Shown here: positions 8,879 to 17,295 of the stretch, in pieces
How the letters are laid out: every line of letters starts with the position of its first letter
Position numbering within the stretch: the first letter of the stretch is position 1
Source: Actinoplanes sandaracinus
GTDB lineage: Bacteria > Actinomycetota > Actinomycetes > Mycobacteriales > Micromonosporaceae
Length of the DNA: 64,000 bases
Assembly: GCF_030009775.1 (NCBI RefSeq)
Contig: NZ_JASCTH010000016.1
Location: 1 to 64,000, forward strand
Direction of reading: 5' to 3'
The notes under the pieces: model-generated
What the model saw: the letters and a program-made list of their open reading frames with translations, nothing else
The model's database searches: none
Told to the model about the DNA's origin: nothing
Program-made: the position numbers and the translations under genes

Positions 8879-8923
8879 TCAAGCTTCACGCTGATCAAGC
8901 TTCACGCTGATCAACGCTTCACG
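8875..8923 (+). repeat. Three tandem 16-17 bp repeats
   Basis: CTGATCAAGCTTCACG occurs at 8875-8890 and 8891-8906 and, with one inserted C, at 8907-8923. The first copy contains the cold-shock gene stop codon and the last abuts the terminator stem. The array lies entirely in the 3' untranslated region. Confidence 0.9.
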
Positions 8924-8962
8924 AAACGGCGGCCCGACTGGTTCAGCGGGCCGCCGTTTCGT
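8921..8962 (+). terminator. Bidirectional terminator between convergent genes
   Basis: Perfect 16-bp stem ACGAAACGGCGGCCCG (8921-8936) and CGGGCCGCCGTTTCGT (8947-8962) with a 10-base loop. It can serve both the cold-shock gene and the convergent gene ending at 9017. Confidence 0.85.
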
Positions 8963-9016
8963 GTCTGCCCACCGGCGTCCTCGTATCGCCGTCGTCCGCG
9001 CCGGCGTGGCCGTCGG

Positions 9017-10159
9017 TCAGCTCAGCCGGCTGGCGTTGAGGGCCATGTTCGCGGCGAAGTGCAGGTTGGCGACCTCGTGCTGTTCCAGTCGCTGTTGGAC
9101 GGCCGCGTCGTACCGGCCCAGTTTGGCGAAGCCGTCGGAGAACCAGCCGTTGTCGTCGCCGGTGCCGTCGACGTAGGCGGCGTACCTCGTGCCGCCCGGC
9201 CACACCACCCGGGTGAGCAGAGCGCTGAACGCGGCCATGTCGGCGTCGGTCCAGAAGCTGCCGTGATCCTTGGCCTCGGTCAGGTAGGACAGGACCCCGT
9301 TGGCGTGGCTGACGTCCTGGCCGGGACGGCTCTCCAACCCCCACTGGTCGTTCCAGAAGTAGGCTGCCGGATCGGCCGGGTGCGGCCGCAGTTGGCCCCG
9401 TAGTCGCTGGTCGATGGTGTCGACGACGTACCGGTAGCGGGCCCGGCGACCGTCGTCGGCGGTGATCAGGGACAGGTTCAGGGCGATCGCGGCCCAGTGG
9501 GCGGCCATGTGCGTACGCTCGCGATGGATGTTGTCGGCCGCGCCCCGGGTGTGCCATTTGGTGAAGACGTTCTCTTCGGCGAAGCCGAGAAGCCTCTCGT
9601 AACGCTGCCGGTAGCCCGCGTCGTCGTAGGCGGCAGGAGTCTGCCGCATCACCCGCAGCAGGGTGGTGGCGTGCCGCCAGAAGTAGCTCTCGTACAGCGG
9701 AACCTCCACACCGGTCGGTTCCAGGTCCTCCCGGTTGGAGATCCAGCCGAGGAACCGGTCGCGGTACTGACTCGTGGGCAACGACGACGACGCCCGCGCG
9801 GAGGCGGTCACGTTCTCCACGTACTCCAGGGCCCGGTCCAGGTAGCGGGCCTGGCCGGTGGCCCGGAACATCGCGGTGTTCGCGTCGACGTCGTAGGACA
9901 GGCTGTAGTGGTTCCAGCTGTCGCCGGACCGGCTCGCGGGCAGGCCGTTCTCCCGCTCGAAGTCCCACCCTCTCAGGTAGGCGGCCTCCCAGTGACCGAC
10001 CGGCAACACCGGCAGCACCGGCGCCGGGCGGCGGGACGACGCCGAAGGCGCCGGCGCCGGGGCGGTGACCTCCGGCTCGTCCTCGACGTTCCGGACGGCG
10101 ATCACCACGCCGGCCAGGACCAGCACACCGAGAATCCCCAGCAAGATCCAGCGTCGCAC
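9017..10159 (-). CDS. Secreted/membrane-anchored (alpha/alpha) toroid-like protein
   Basis: A 380-residue protein starting with a basic tip and a hydrophobic segment (RRWILLGILGVLVLAGVVIA), then a Pro/Ala/Ser linker and a Trp/Tyr/His-rich helical domain. Phrases such as YSLSYDVDANTAMFRATGQA, RYLDRALEYVENV and THMAAHWAAIALNL look like the repeated helical hairpins of (alpha/alpha) toroid glycosidases and polysaccharide lyases, but no catalytic signature can be assigned. It therefore acts outside the membrane, substrate unknown. The GTG at 10159 follows GGAAGGGG; an upstream in-frame extension to 10294 looks non-coding. It is 61 bp downstream of the CopD-CtaG gene on the same strand and may be co-transcribed. 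Confidence 0.65.
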   Translation of the reverse strand: MRRWILLGILGVLVLAGVVIAVRNVEDEPEVTAPAPAPSASSRRPAPVLPVLPVGHWEAAYLRGWDFERENGLPASRSGDSWNHYSLSYDVDANTAMFRATGQARYLDRALEYVENVTASARASSSLPTSQYRDRFLGWISNREDLEPTGVEVPLYESYFWRHATTLLRVMRQTPAAYDDAGYRQRYERLLGFAEENVFTKWHTRGAADNIHRERTHMAAHWAAIALNLSLITADDGRRARYRYVVDTIDQRLRGQLRPHPADPAAYFWNDQWGLESRPGQDVSHANGVLSYLTEAKDHGSFWTDADMAAFSALLTRVVWPGGTRYAAYVDGTGDDNGWFSDGFAKLGRYDAAVQQRLEQHEVANLHFAANMALNASRLS

Positions 10160-10220
10160 GCCGCCCCTTCCACAGCCCGGCCCCTTTCCTTGGTACGCGA
10201 CCGGCCGCCGGAACGGCGTG

Positions 10221-12176
10221 TCAATTCCTCGACACGGTGGAAAGGAACGCGTTGTACCGGGCGAGGTCGTCGTCCTCCCCCGCCGCCTCGGCACGGTCGG
10301 CGGCCCGGTCCAGGCGGGCCTGCTCGCGTTCGTCGCTGCGGATCCACTGCCGGACCAGCACCAGCACGACGACCGCGGCCGGCAGTTCCCCGAAAGCCCA
10401 CGCCAGCCCCGCCCCGAGCCGCTGATCGGCCTGCAGCGAGTCGGCCCAGGACGGGTGCACTCCGGCGTACCAGTCCACGCCGATGATCGTGGTGGACTGC
10501 AGCAACACGAACCCGAAGAAGGCGTGCGCCACCATCGCCAGGAAGTGGATCAGCGTGAGCAGCGCCGGGTGCAGCCTGCGACGCCCCGGATCCACCCCGA
10601 TCAGCACCCAGAACAGCAGATATCCGGCGAGCACGAAGTGCGCGACCATCGCCAGGTGGCCGATGTGGTAGCGCATCAGGGTGCCGAGCAGCCCACCGAA
10701 GTAGAGGCCGTACAGGCTGACGACGTAGATGCCGAGGGCGACCAGCGGATGGGTGAAGAAGCGCGCGACCCGGCTGTGCACCGCCACGAGAAGCCATTCC
10801 CGGGCGCCGCGGACCCGCGGGTCGGCCGGGCGGCGCAACGCGCGCAGCGCCAGGGTGACCGGGGCGCCGGCGACCAGCAGGATCGGCACGACCATCGACA
10901 GCACCATGTGCTGGACCATGTGCACGCTGAACAGCACGTAGGCGTATCGCGCCACGCCGAGACCGGTGATCGCCGCGAACAGCAGCATCCCACCCACCCA
11001 GAAGGCGGTCCGGGCGACCGGCCACCGATGCCCGGCCCGGCGCATCCGCATCACCCCGGCCAGGTAGACACCGATCCCGGCAGCGGCCACCACCAGGAAG
11101 AACAGGTCCGGCAGCGGGTCACCGAGCAGCCGTCCGGCCGTGATCGGCTCGGGCATCGCAAACCCGAGCAGCTCGGTCAGCGGATCCGGTTCGGCCAGGT
11201 CCTCCGCCTCCGGCGTCGGCGTGCGCGACAGGCCGGTGGCCAGGCCCATCGCCGCGCCCATCACCGCCAGCTCGCCGGCGACCAGGCGCACGAACGCGCG
11301 CGGGCGTCCGGCGGCGAGCGCGGGCAGCGTGTGCGTGCGGTGGGCGGCGCCGGCCAGGCCCACCACCATCAAGACCAAGATCTTCGTCAGCACGAGTACG
11401 CCGTACCGAGTCGTCCACAGCGTTTCGAGCGAGCCGAGGCGCACCGCGGCGTTGACCGCGCCGCTGACGGCGGTGGCCACGAAGCAGCCCAGCGCGAGCC
11501 GGCTGTACCGGGCGGCGGTCGCCGCGAGCGCCTTGACCCCGCGCACCGCGAACAGACCCGCCAGCCCGCCCACCCACAGGGTGGCCGCGGCCACGTGCAG
11601 CGCCAGGCTGGAGACGGCGAGCTGATGGTTCCCGGACCCGGCGGCGTGCCCGGTGAACGCCGGAGGAACCACGGCGACGACCGCGATCAGCGCCGTCGCG
11701 GCGGCGAGCCCTCGTGAGACACCGGCCCGGGTCAGGACAGCCGCCAGGAGCGCGAGTCCGGCTTGGATCAGCAGGGCCTGCCCCTGCGAGATCGACACCG
11801 CGAAGCCGGTGATCGCGGTGCCGCTCAGTTCGGTGACCGGCAGCCCCAGCACGTCGGAGACCGTCAAGAGAATCAACGCCACCGCACTGAACGCCCAGCC
11901 CAGCGCCAGCCAGGTCGCCGCACGCATCAGCCGCCAGCCGTGCCCGGAGACACTGGGACCGTCACCGGGCAGCAGGAACGCCGCCGTCACGGTCACCCCG
12001 GCCACCAGCACACCCAGCACGTTGGTGAGCATCTTGACGACCGGCAACCCCCACCACGTCAGCGGCCCCGGACTGGGGATGCCGGGCAGGACGGTGTCGT
12101 CCACCCCACCCCCGAAGACCAGCGCCACCAGCAACGCCACCACCGCGACCGGTGCCACCGGTCCGACCCACTTCAC
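10221..12176 (-). CDS. CopD-CtaG fusion, copper transport / cytochrome c oxidase assembly membrane protein
   Basis: A 651-residue polytopic membrane protein. The N-terminal half (about 1-310) is CopD-like: eight or so helices with the conserved GSGNHQLAVSSLALHVAAA and LWVGGLAGL segments whose histidines are thought to handle copper. The C-terminal half (about 345-620) is the CtaG/caa3-assembly domain, with MVQHMVLSMVVPILLVAGAP, MRYHIGHLAMVAHFVLAGYL and a DPGRRRLHPALL stretch. This fusion is common in actinobacteria and is linked to copper delivery to cytochrome c oxidase. The charged tail (DEREQARLDRAADRAE) is cytoplasmic. The ATG at 12176 begins directly with the first helix. Confidence 0.92.
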   Translation of the reverse strand: MKWVGPVAPVAVVALLVALVFGGGVDDTVLPGIPSPGPLTWWGLPVVKMLTNVLGVLVAGVTVTAAFLLPGDGPSVSGHGWRLMRAATWLALGWAFSAVALILLTVSDVLGLPVTELSGTAITGFAVSISQGQALLIQAGLALLAAVLTRAGVSRGLAAATALIAVVAVVPPAFTGHAAGSGNHQLAVSSLALHVAAATLWVGGLAGLFAVRGVKALAATAARYSRLALGCFVATAVSGAVNAAVRLGSLETLWTTRYGVLVLTKILVLMVVGLAGAAHRTHTLPALAAGRPRAFVRLVAGELAVMGAAMGLATGLSRTPTPEAEDLAEPDPLTELLGFAMPEPITAGRLLGDPLPDLFFLVVAAAGIGVYLAGVMRMRRAGHRWPVARTAFWVGGMLLFAAITGLGVARYAYVLFSVHMVQHMVLSMVVPILLVAGAPVTLALRALRRPADPRVRGAREWLLVAVHSRVARFFTHPLVALGIYVVSLYGLYFGGLLGTLMRYHIGHLAMVAHFVLAGYLLFWVLIGVDPGRRRLHPALLTLIHFLAMVAHAFFGFVLLQSTTIIGVDWYAGVHPSWADSLQADQRLGAGLAWAFGELPAAVVVLVLVRQWIRSDEREQARLDRAADRAEAAGEDDDLARYNAFLSTVSRN

Positions 12177-12321
12177 GACGACATTCCCCTCACCAGCGGC
12201 AACGGCAGGTTGTCGTCCACCGGCCCCGGAAAGTTCCCCACGGGCTGGAGGATCTTCGGCTGAGCTGGGCGCCGGGCCTGAGGAGCCCGGCGCGGACGGG
12301 GAAAGACATCATGCACAATCG

Positions 12322-15300
12322 ATGACCGTGTCGTACAACGGGTTCATCTCGTACAGCCACGCGGCGGACGGACGTCTTGCGCCCGCCGTGCAGCGGGGTC
12401 TTCATCACTTGGCGAAGCCGTGGAACCGTCGCCGGGCACTCTGGATCTTCCGGGACCAGACCGGGTTGTCGGTCACGCCCGCGTTGTGGTCGTCCATCCA
12501 GCGCGCGATAGACGGCTCCGACTACTTCGTTCTGATGGCCTCGCCGGAGGCGGCGCGGTCACCGTGGGTCAATCGCGAGATCGAACACTGGGTGGCCACC
12601 AAGTCGGCGGACAAGATCCTGCCGGTGGTGACCGACGGCGAGTGGCTGTGGGACCGGAGGGCGCGAGACTTCGACGAGGCGTCGACCGCGGTGCCACCGG
12701 CGTTGCGGGGTGTCTTCGACGAGGAGCCGCTGCATCTCGACCTGCGCTGGGCCCGCGACGATCAGCATCTGAGCCTGCGGCACTCCCGTTTCCGGGACGC
12801 GATCGCCCAGCTCGCCGCCCCGATGCACGGGGTCAGCAAAGACGATCTCGAGGGTGAGGACGTCCGGCAGCACCGCCGCGCCGGCCGGCTCCGGCTGGCG
12901 GCGGTCAGTTCGCTGGCGCTGCTCGCCCTACTGGCTTCGGTGACCGGCGTCTTCGCGGTGCAGAACGCGGCACGGGCCAACGCGTCCGCGATCGAGGCGC
13001 GCCGCCAGCAGCAGGAAGCGTCGGTGCAGCGCGGGAGCGCGGCGAAGTTCGCGGACCAGGCGCAGCGGCAGCAGGAGCTGGCGGAAGCGCAGGAGGCGCG
13101 GGCGAGGGACGCGGCGGCCGAGGCCCAGACGCAACTGGGCAGGGCGGACAGCGCGGCGGCCCGGGCCCGCGAACAGGAGCGGCTCGCGCAACGGCAGAAC
13201 GCTCTGGCACGCGAGTCGGCGAAGGAGATGCGCCGCCAGCAGCAGCGCGCCGAGCAGCAGGCGGAGATCGCCCGGCAACAGCAGAAGCTGGCCCGCGAGG
13301 CGGGCGCGGAGGCCCGGCAGCAAGAGGAGATCGCGAAGGAGCAGGAGCGGCTCGCCAACGAGGCGGCCGCCGAGGCCCGGAAACAGGAGAAGATCGCCAA
13401 GGAACAGGAGCGGCTCGCCAACGAGGCGGCCGCCGAGGCCCGGAAACAGGAGAAGATCGCCAAGGAACAGGAGCAGCGGGCGAAGGACGCGAAGGCGGAG
13501 GCCGAGCAGGAGAAGGCGAACGCGGCGCGGGAAAAGGCGAACGCGGCACGCGAGAAGGAGAACGCGGCACGCGAGCAGGCCAACGCCAGTCAGCAGCAGC
13601 GGATCGCCATCAGTCGCCGGCTGGTCAACGAGGCCAAGGCCACCCTCCAGGACGAACCGCAGACGGCCATGCGGCTGGGAATCGCGGCACAGAAGATCTA
13701 TCCGGAGGCGGAGACCCGCCGTGAGGTCGCCAATCTCATCACGTCGACCCGGTACGCCGGCTCCATCGACGACGTGGCGGCGGTCGAACACGGCCCGGAC
13801 AGTCTTCTCATCACTCTCGGCAAGGTCGGCGTCGTGTCGCTGTGGAATGTGTCGAACCGCGCGGATCCGGTGCGGCTCGCCACGATCGGTGATCCCGGCC
13901 CGCTGAACAACAGGATGTCGCTCAGCAAGGACGGGAAGTCGCTGAGCGTGGTTCGCGACGGCGTCGCGCAGCTGTGGGACGTCAGCGACCCCTCGCGTCC
14001 CGCGATCATCACCACCTTGCCCGCGGACCGCCGGTACAACTCGGCGGTGTTCAGCCCGGACGGCCGCACCCTGGTCACCGGTGACCGCACGGGTCGCGAC
14101 GGCTACGCGACGCTCTGGGATGTGACCGATCGCGGGCGGCCGAAGCAGCTCTCCACCCTGGAAGGCAGTTCGGTCTCGGGTGACGACTTCGCGTTCAGCG
14201 CGGACGGCCGCACCCTCGTGGACGGCAACGGCGACACCCACATCTGGGACGTCACCGATCCCGCGGCGCCGGTCGCGCGCGCGACGATCAACGCCACCTA
14301 CACCAACTTCTCGATGGCGCTCAGCCCCACGGCGCCGCTGCTCGCCGTCGGGAACGGGCTCGGCGAGCTGACCTTGTACGACATCGACGACACGGCCAAT
14401 CCGGTACAGACCGCGAGGCTGCAGTACGACAACGAGACGCTCATGCTCTCGCTGGCGTTCAGCGCCGACGGCAGCGTCCTGGCGTCCGGCGACCATGACG
14501 GACGGACCATCCTCTGGCAGATGGGCGCATATCCGCGCCAGATCGGCGACATGCCGGGCGTCGGCGGCATCGAGTCGCTGGCTTTCAGCAGTGACGGCCG
14601 GACGCTCGTGACCGCCGACAGCGCCGACACGGCGGTGCTGTGGAACACGACCGAGTTCGCCGCCCCACGCCACCTGTCCGCGGTCGCCGCCCACACCGAC
14701 CGGCTGCTGGCGCTGTCGTACGGGTCCGACGGCCGGTCGATGACCACCCTCGGAGCGGACGGCGCCGCGGCGTTCTGGGACGTGACCGATAGGGAGCGGC
14801 CCGTCCAGCGGGCCACCGTTCCCATTCCGGGACTGACGGCGTTCGGACGGGCGGTGATCAGCCCGGACGGGCGCACGATCGCCAACTCGGCCGCCGAGGG
14901 CGTGGTGAACCTGACCGACGTGAGCGATCCGGCGAAACCCTCGGCGCCCGCCACAGTACGTACCGGCGTCTCGTCGCCGAGCGTGCTCGCGTTCAGTCCG
15001 GACGGGCGCACCTTCGTCATCGGCGGCGCCGGCAAGCTGGAACTGTGGGACCTTCCGGGCGGGGCGGCCGCCACCAGGCTCACCACCCTGACGTTCACCA
15101 CGTCCTCGGTCGGCGAGGTGGTGTTCAGCCCGGACGGACGCACGATGGCGGTCAGCGCCATCCAGACGGTGAGCCTGTGGGACGTCACGAACCGGGCGGC
15201 GCCGAAGCAACTGTCCGTCCTGAGCGGTCACGGCAACACGGTGCTGGCGGTGCGATTCAGCCCGGACGGCACGAAGGTGCTGACCGGCAGCTTCGATCAC

Positions 15301-15732
15301 ACGGCGATCCTCTGGGACGTCAGCGACCCGGCCAAGCCGCGCCGGCTGACGACGCTGACCGGCCACACCTACAAGGTCGGCGCCGTCGCGTTCAGCCAGG
15401 ACGGCAAGACGGTGGCGACCGCTGAGGACGGCTCGTGGGCGGTCCTGTGGGACGTCTCCCAGCCCTCCAAACCGGTACGGCTCGCCCGGGTGAAGATCGA
15501 TCAGTACCACACCCCGACCGACATGGCGTTCAGCTCTGACGGGAGCACTCTGGTCGTCGGCACCGATCACGGGTGGACCGGGCACATCGCCCTCTGGGAT
15601 CTCAGCGAGCTGAACCGGCTTCGTGCCGATCCGGCCGCGGTCGGCTGCACGGTCACCGGGCGTGGCCTCACGCCCCAGGAGTGGGCTCGCGAGATCCCGG
15701 AGCTGCCGTACCAGGTCAGTTGCCCCGGCTGA
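12322..15732 (+). CDS. TIR domain / transmembrane / coiled-coil / WD40 beta-propeller protein (paralogue 2)
   Basis: A 1136-residue paralogue of the protein at 332-3598. The order is the same: TIR domain (about 1-150, starting YNGFISYSHAADGRLAP and including SPWVNREIEHW), a hydrophobic helix at about 193-214, a Gln/Glu/Arg/Ala coiled coil of about 215 residues, the INQRLV-like block (ISRRLVNEAKATL), and WD40 repeats from about 475, of which one carries the classic LSGHGNTVLAVRFSPDG. The tail GRGLTPQEWAREIPELPY matches paralogue 1. The coiled coil is longer because of a 63-bp internal duplication. The ATG at 12322 starts the TIR fold; a GTG two codons later is possible. The two genes probably arose by duplication, and the TIR part is the best conserved. 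Confidence 0.9.
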   Translation: MTVSYNGFISYSHAADGRLAPAVQRGLHHLAKPWNRRRALWIFRDQTGLSVTPALWSSIQRAIDGSDYFVLMASPEAARSPWVNREIEHWVATKSADKILPVVTDGEWLWDRRARDFDEASTAVPPALRGVFDEEPLHLDLRWARDDQHLSLRHSRFRDAIAQLAAPMHGVSKDDLEGEDVRQHRRAGRLRLAAVSSLALLALLASVTGVFAVQNAARANASAIEARRQQQEASVQRGSAAKFADQAQRQQELAEAQEARARDAAAEAQTQLGRADSAAARAREQERLAQRQNALARESAKEMRRQQQRAEQQAEIARQQQKLAREAGAEARQQEEIAKEQERLANEAAAEARKQEKIAKEQERLANEAAAEARKQEKIAKEQEQRAKDAKAEAEQEKANAAREKANAAREKENAAREQANASQQQRIAISRRLVNEAKATLQDEPQTAMRLGIAAQKIYPEAETRREVANLITSTRYAGSIDDVAAVEHGPDSLLITLGKVGVVSLWNVSNRADPVRLATIGDPGPLNNRMSLSKDGKSLSVVRDGVAQLWDVSDPSRPAIITTLPADRRYNSAVFSPDGRTLVTGDRTGRDGYATLWDVTDRGRPKQLSTLEGSSVSGDDFAFSADGRTLVDGNGDTHIWDVTDPAAPVARATINATYTNFSMALSPTAPLLAVGNGLGELTLYDIDDTANPVQTARLQYDNETLMLSLAFSADGSVLASGDHDGRTILWQMGAYPRQIGDMPGVGGIESLAFSSDGRTLVTADSADTAVLWNTTEFAAPRHLSAVAAHTDRLLALSYGSDGRSMTTLGADGAAAFWDVTDRERPVQRATVPIPGLTAFGRAVISPDGRTIANSAAEGVVNLTDVSDPAKPSAPATVRTGVSSPSVLAFSPDGRTFVIGGAGKLELWDLPGGAAATRLTTLTFTTSSVGEVVFSPDGRTMAVSAIQTVSLWDVTNRAAPKQLSVLSGHGNTVLAVRFSPDGTKVLTGSFDHTAILWDVSDPAKPRRLTTLTGHTYKVGAVAFSQDGKTVATAEDGSWAVLWDVSQPSKPVRLARVKIDQYHTPTDMAFSSDGSTLVVGTDHGWTGHIALWDLSELNRLRADPAAVGCTVTGRGLTPQEWAREIPELPYQVSCPG
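13324..13470 (+). repeat. 63-bp tandem repeat in the coiled coil of TIR paralogue 2
   Basis: Units start at 13324, 13387 and 13450. The first two are nearly identical over the full 63 bp and encode 21 residues of the pattern EKIAKEQERLANEAAAEARK plus Gln; the third matches only over its first 21 bp. The unit length of 21 residues is three heptads, so gain or loss keeps both reading frame and coiled-coil register. Paralogue 1 lacks it. Confidence 0.85.
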
Positions 15733-15769
15733 CCGGCGGCCGTCATCGCGGGGATGCGTGGGCCGCCGG
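15733..15769 (+). terminator. Hairpin between convergent genes
   Basis: Stem CCGGCGGCC (15733-15741)/GGCCGCCGG (15761-15769) directly after the TIR gene stop and before the convergent aldehyde dehydrogenase end at 15785; likely bidirectional. Confidence 0.55.
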
Positions 15770-15784
15770 CGCCTCGAGGAGGAG

Positions 15785-17263
15785 TCAGTCGGTCGGCATG
15801 TAGACCGATTTGGTCTGCAGGTAGGCGTCGAGCCCTTCGGGACCGTTCTCCCGGCCGTACCCGGAGTGGCCGACACCGCCGAACGGCAGCGCCGCGTCGA
15901 GCACCGCGTACGAGTTGACCCAGACGATCCCGGCGCGCAGGCGGGCGGCGACCCGGTGTGCCCGTGCCAGGTCGTTGGTGTGCAGGGCCGCGGCGAGTCC
16001 GTAGCGGGTGCTGTTGGCCAGCGCGACGGCCTCGTCCTCGGTGTCGAACGGCTGCACGGTCAGCACCGGGCCGAAGACCTCCTCCTGCACGACCCGGGCG
16101 TCGTTCGCCACGTCCGCCAGCACCGTCGGTGCGTAGTAATAGCCGCCGCCGATGTCGAGGCGCCGGCCGCCCGCCACGACGCGGCCCTCCCCCAGGGCCA
16201 CGTACCGCTCGACGTTCTCCAGATGCCGGAGCCCGGCCAGCGGGCCGACGATGGTGCTCTCCTGGCGGGGGTCACCGACCGGCACGTGGGTGGCGGCCTC
16301 GGCCAGGGCGCCCAGCACCGTCTCGTAGTGCGAACGGTGCACCAGCAGGCGGGTGCCGCCCATGCAGAACTGCCCGGTGTTGAAGACGAAGCCGTTGACC
16401 GCGCACTCGATCGCCCGGCCCAGTTCGGCGTCAGCGAAGATGAGCTGCGCGCTCTTGCCGCCGAGCTCCATCGTCGCGGGTTTGACTCCCTCGGCCGCGG
16501 CGGCCGCCACGGCTGTCCCGGTCGCCGTGGAGCCGGTGAAACCGATCTTGTGCACACCCGGATGCCGGACCAGGGCCGCGCCGGCCTCCGCGCCGCCGGT
16601 GACGACGTTCAGCACGCCCGGCGGCAGCCCCGCCTCGGCGAACAGCTCGGCCAGGCGCAACGCGGTGAGCGGGGTGTCTTCCGCCGGCTTGTGCACCACG
16701 GTGTTCCCGGCCGCGAGCGCCGGGGCGATCTTGGTGCTGGACAGGATGAGGGGGAAGTTGAACGGGCTGATGGCGCCCACCACGCCGAGGGGTTCCCGGC
16801 GGGTGTAGGCGAACCCGGGCCGCCGGATGCTGCGGGTCGCGCCCTGCACCGTGCTGGCCAGACTGCCGTAGTAGGTGTACTGGTCGATGGCGTCGCCGAG
16901 GTCGACCATCCGGGCGAAGACGATCGGTTTGCCGGTGTCGAGGCTCTCCAGCCGAGCGAGCTCCTCCCGGTGCTCCTTCATCACCTCGGCGAGCTTGAGC
17001 AGGTGGTCGCCGCGTTCCCGTCCGCTCATCCGCGGCCAGGGTCCTTCGTCGAAGGCCCGCCCGGCCGCGGTGACGGCGGCGTCGATGTCGGCGGCGCCGC
17101 CGTCGGCCACCGTGGTGATCACGCTGCCGGTGGCCGGGTCGATCACGTCGCGGCGGCCGGTGGCCACGGCGTCGCGCCAGTCACCATCGATGAAGAGACG
17201 GCCGGGCGGCAGGGGTACGGCCGAGTGGCCGGAGAGGTGGACCGGTTCCTGGATCTGGGTCAT
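15785..17263 (-). CDS. NAD(P)-dependent aldehyde dehydrogenase (probable vanillin/aryl aldehyde dehydrogenase)
   Basis: A 492-residue aldehyde dehydrogenase of the usual length. The catalytic glutamate lies in MELGGKSAQLIF (about 255-266), the nucleophilic cysteine in NTGQFCMGGTRLL (about 290), and the nucleotide-binding GFTGSTATG segment precedes them. It oxidises an aldehyde to the acid in the cytoplasm. Being 32 bp downstream of a zinc alcohol dehydrogenase and next to vanAB, its likely substrate is vanillin or a related benzaldehyde (inference from context; the fold alone does not give the substrate). The ATG at 17263 starts a normal family N-terminus. Confidence 0.9.
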   Translation of the reverse strand: MTQIQEPVHLSGHSAVPLPPGRLFIDGDWRDAVATGRRDVIDPATGSVITTVADGGAADIDAAVTAAGRAFDEGPWPRMSGRERGDHLLKLAEVMKEHREELARLESLDTGKPIVFARMVDLGDAIDQYTYYGSLASTVQGATRSIRRPGFAYTRREPLGVVGAISPFNFPLILSSTKIAPALAAGNTVVHKPAEDTPLTALRLAELFAEAGLPPGVLNVVTGGAEAGAALVRHPGVHKIGFTGSTATGTAVAAAAAEGVKPATMELGGKSAQLIFADAELGRAIECAVNGFVFNTGQFCMGGTRLLVHRSHYETVLGALAEAATHVPVGDPRQESTIVGPLAGLRHLENVERYVALGEGRVVAGGRRLDIGGGYYYAPTVLADVANDARVVQEEVFGPVLTVQPFDTEDEAVALANSTRYGLAAALHTNDLARAHRVAARLRAGIVWVNSYAVLDAALPFGGVGHSGYGRENGPEGLDAYLQTKSVYMPTD

Positions 17264-17295
17264 GATCTGTCTCGTTCCCTGTCTGAAGTGGCCGG

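Noticed and set aside
13324..13470. CRISPR array
   Set aside because: The repeats are contiguous, in coding frame and without spacers; they are a coding duplication.
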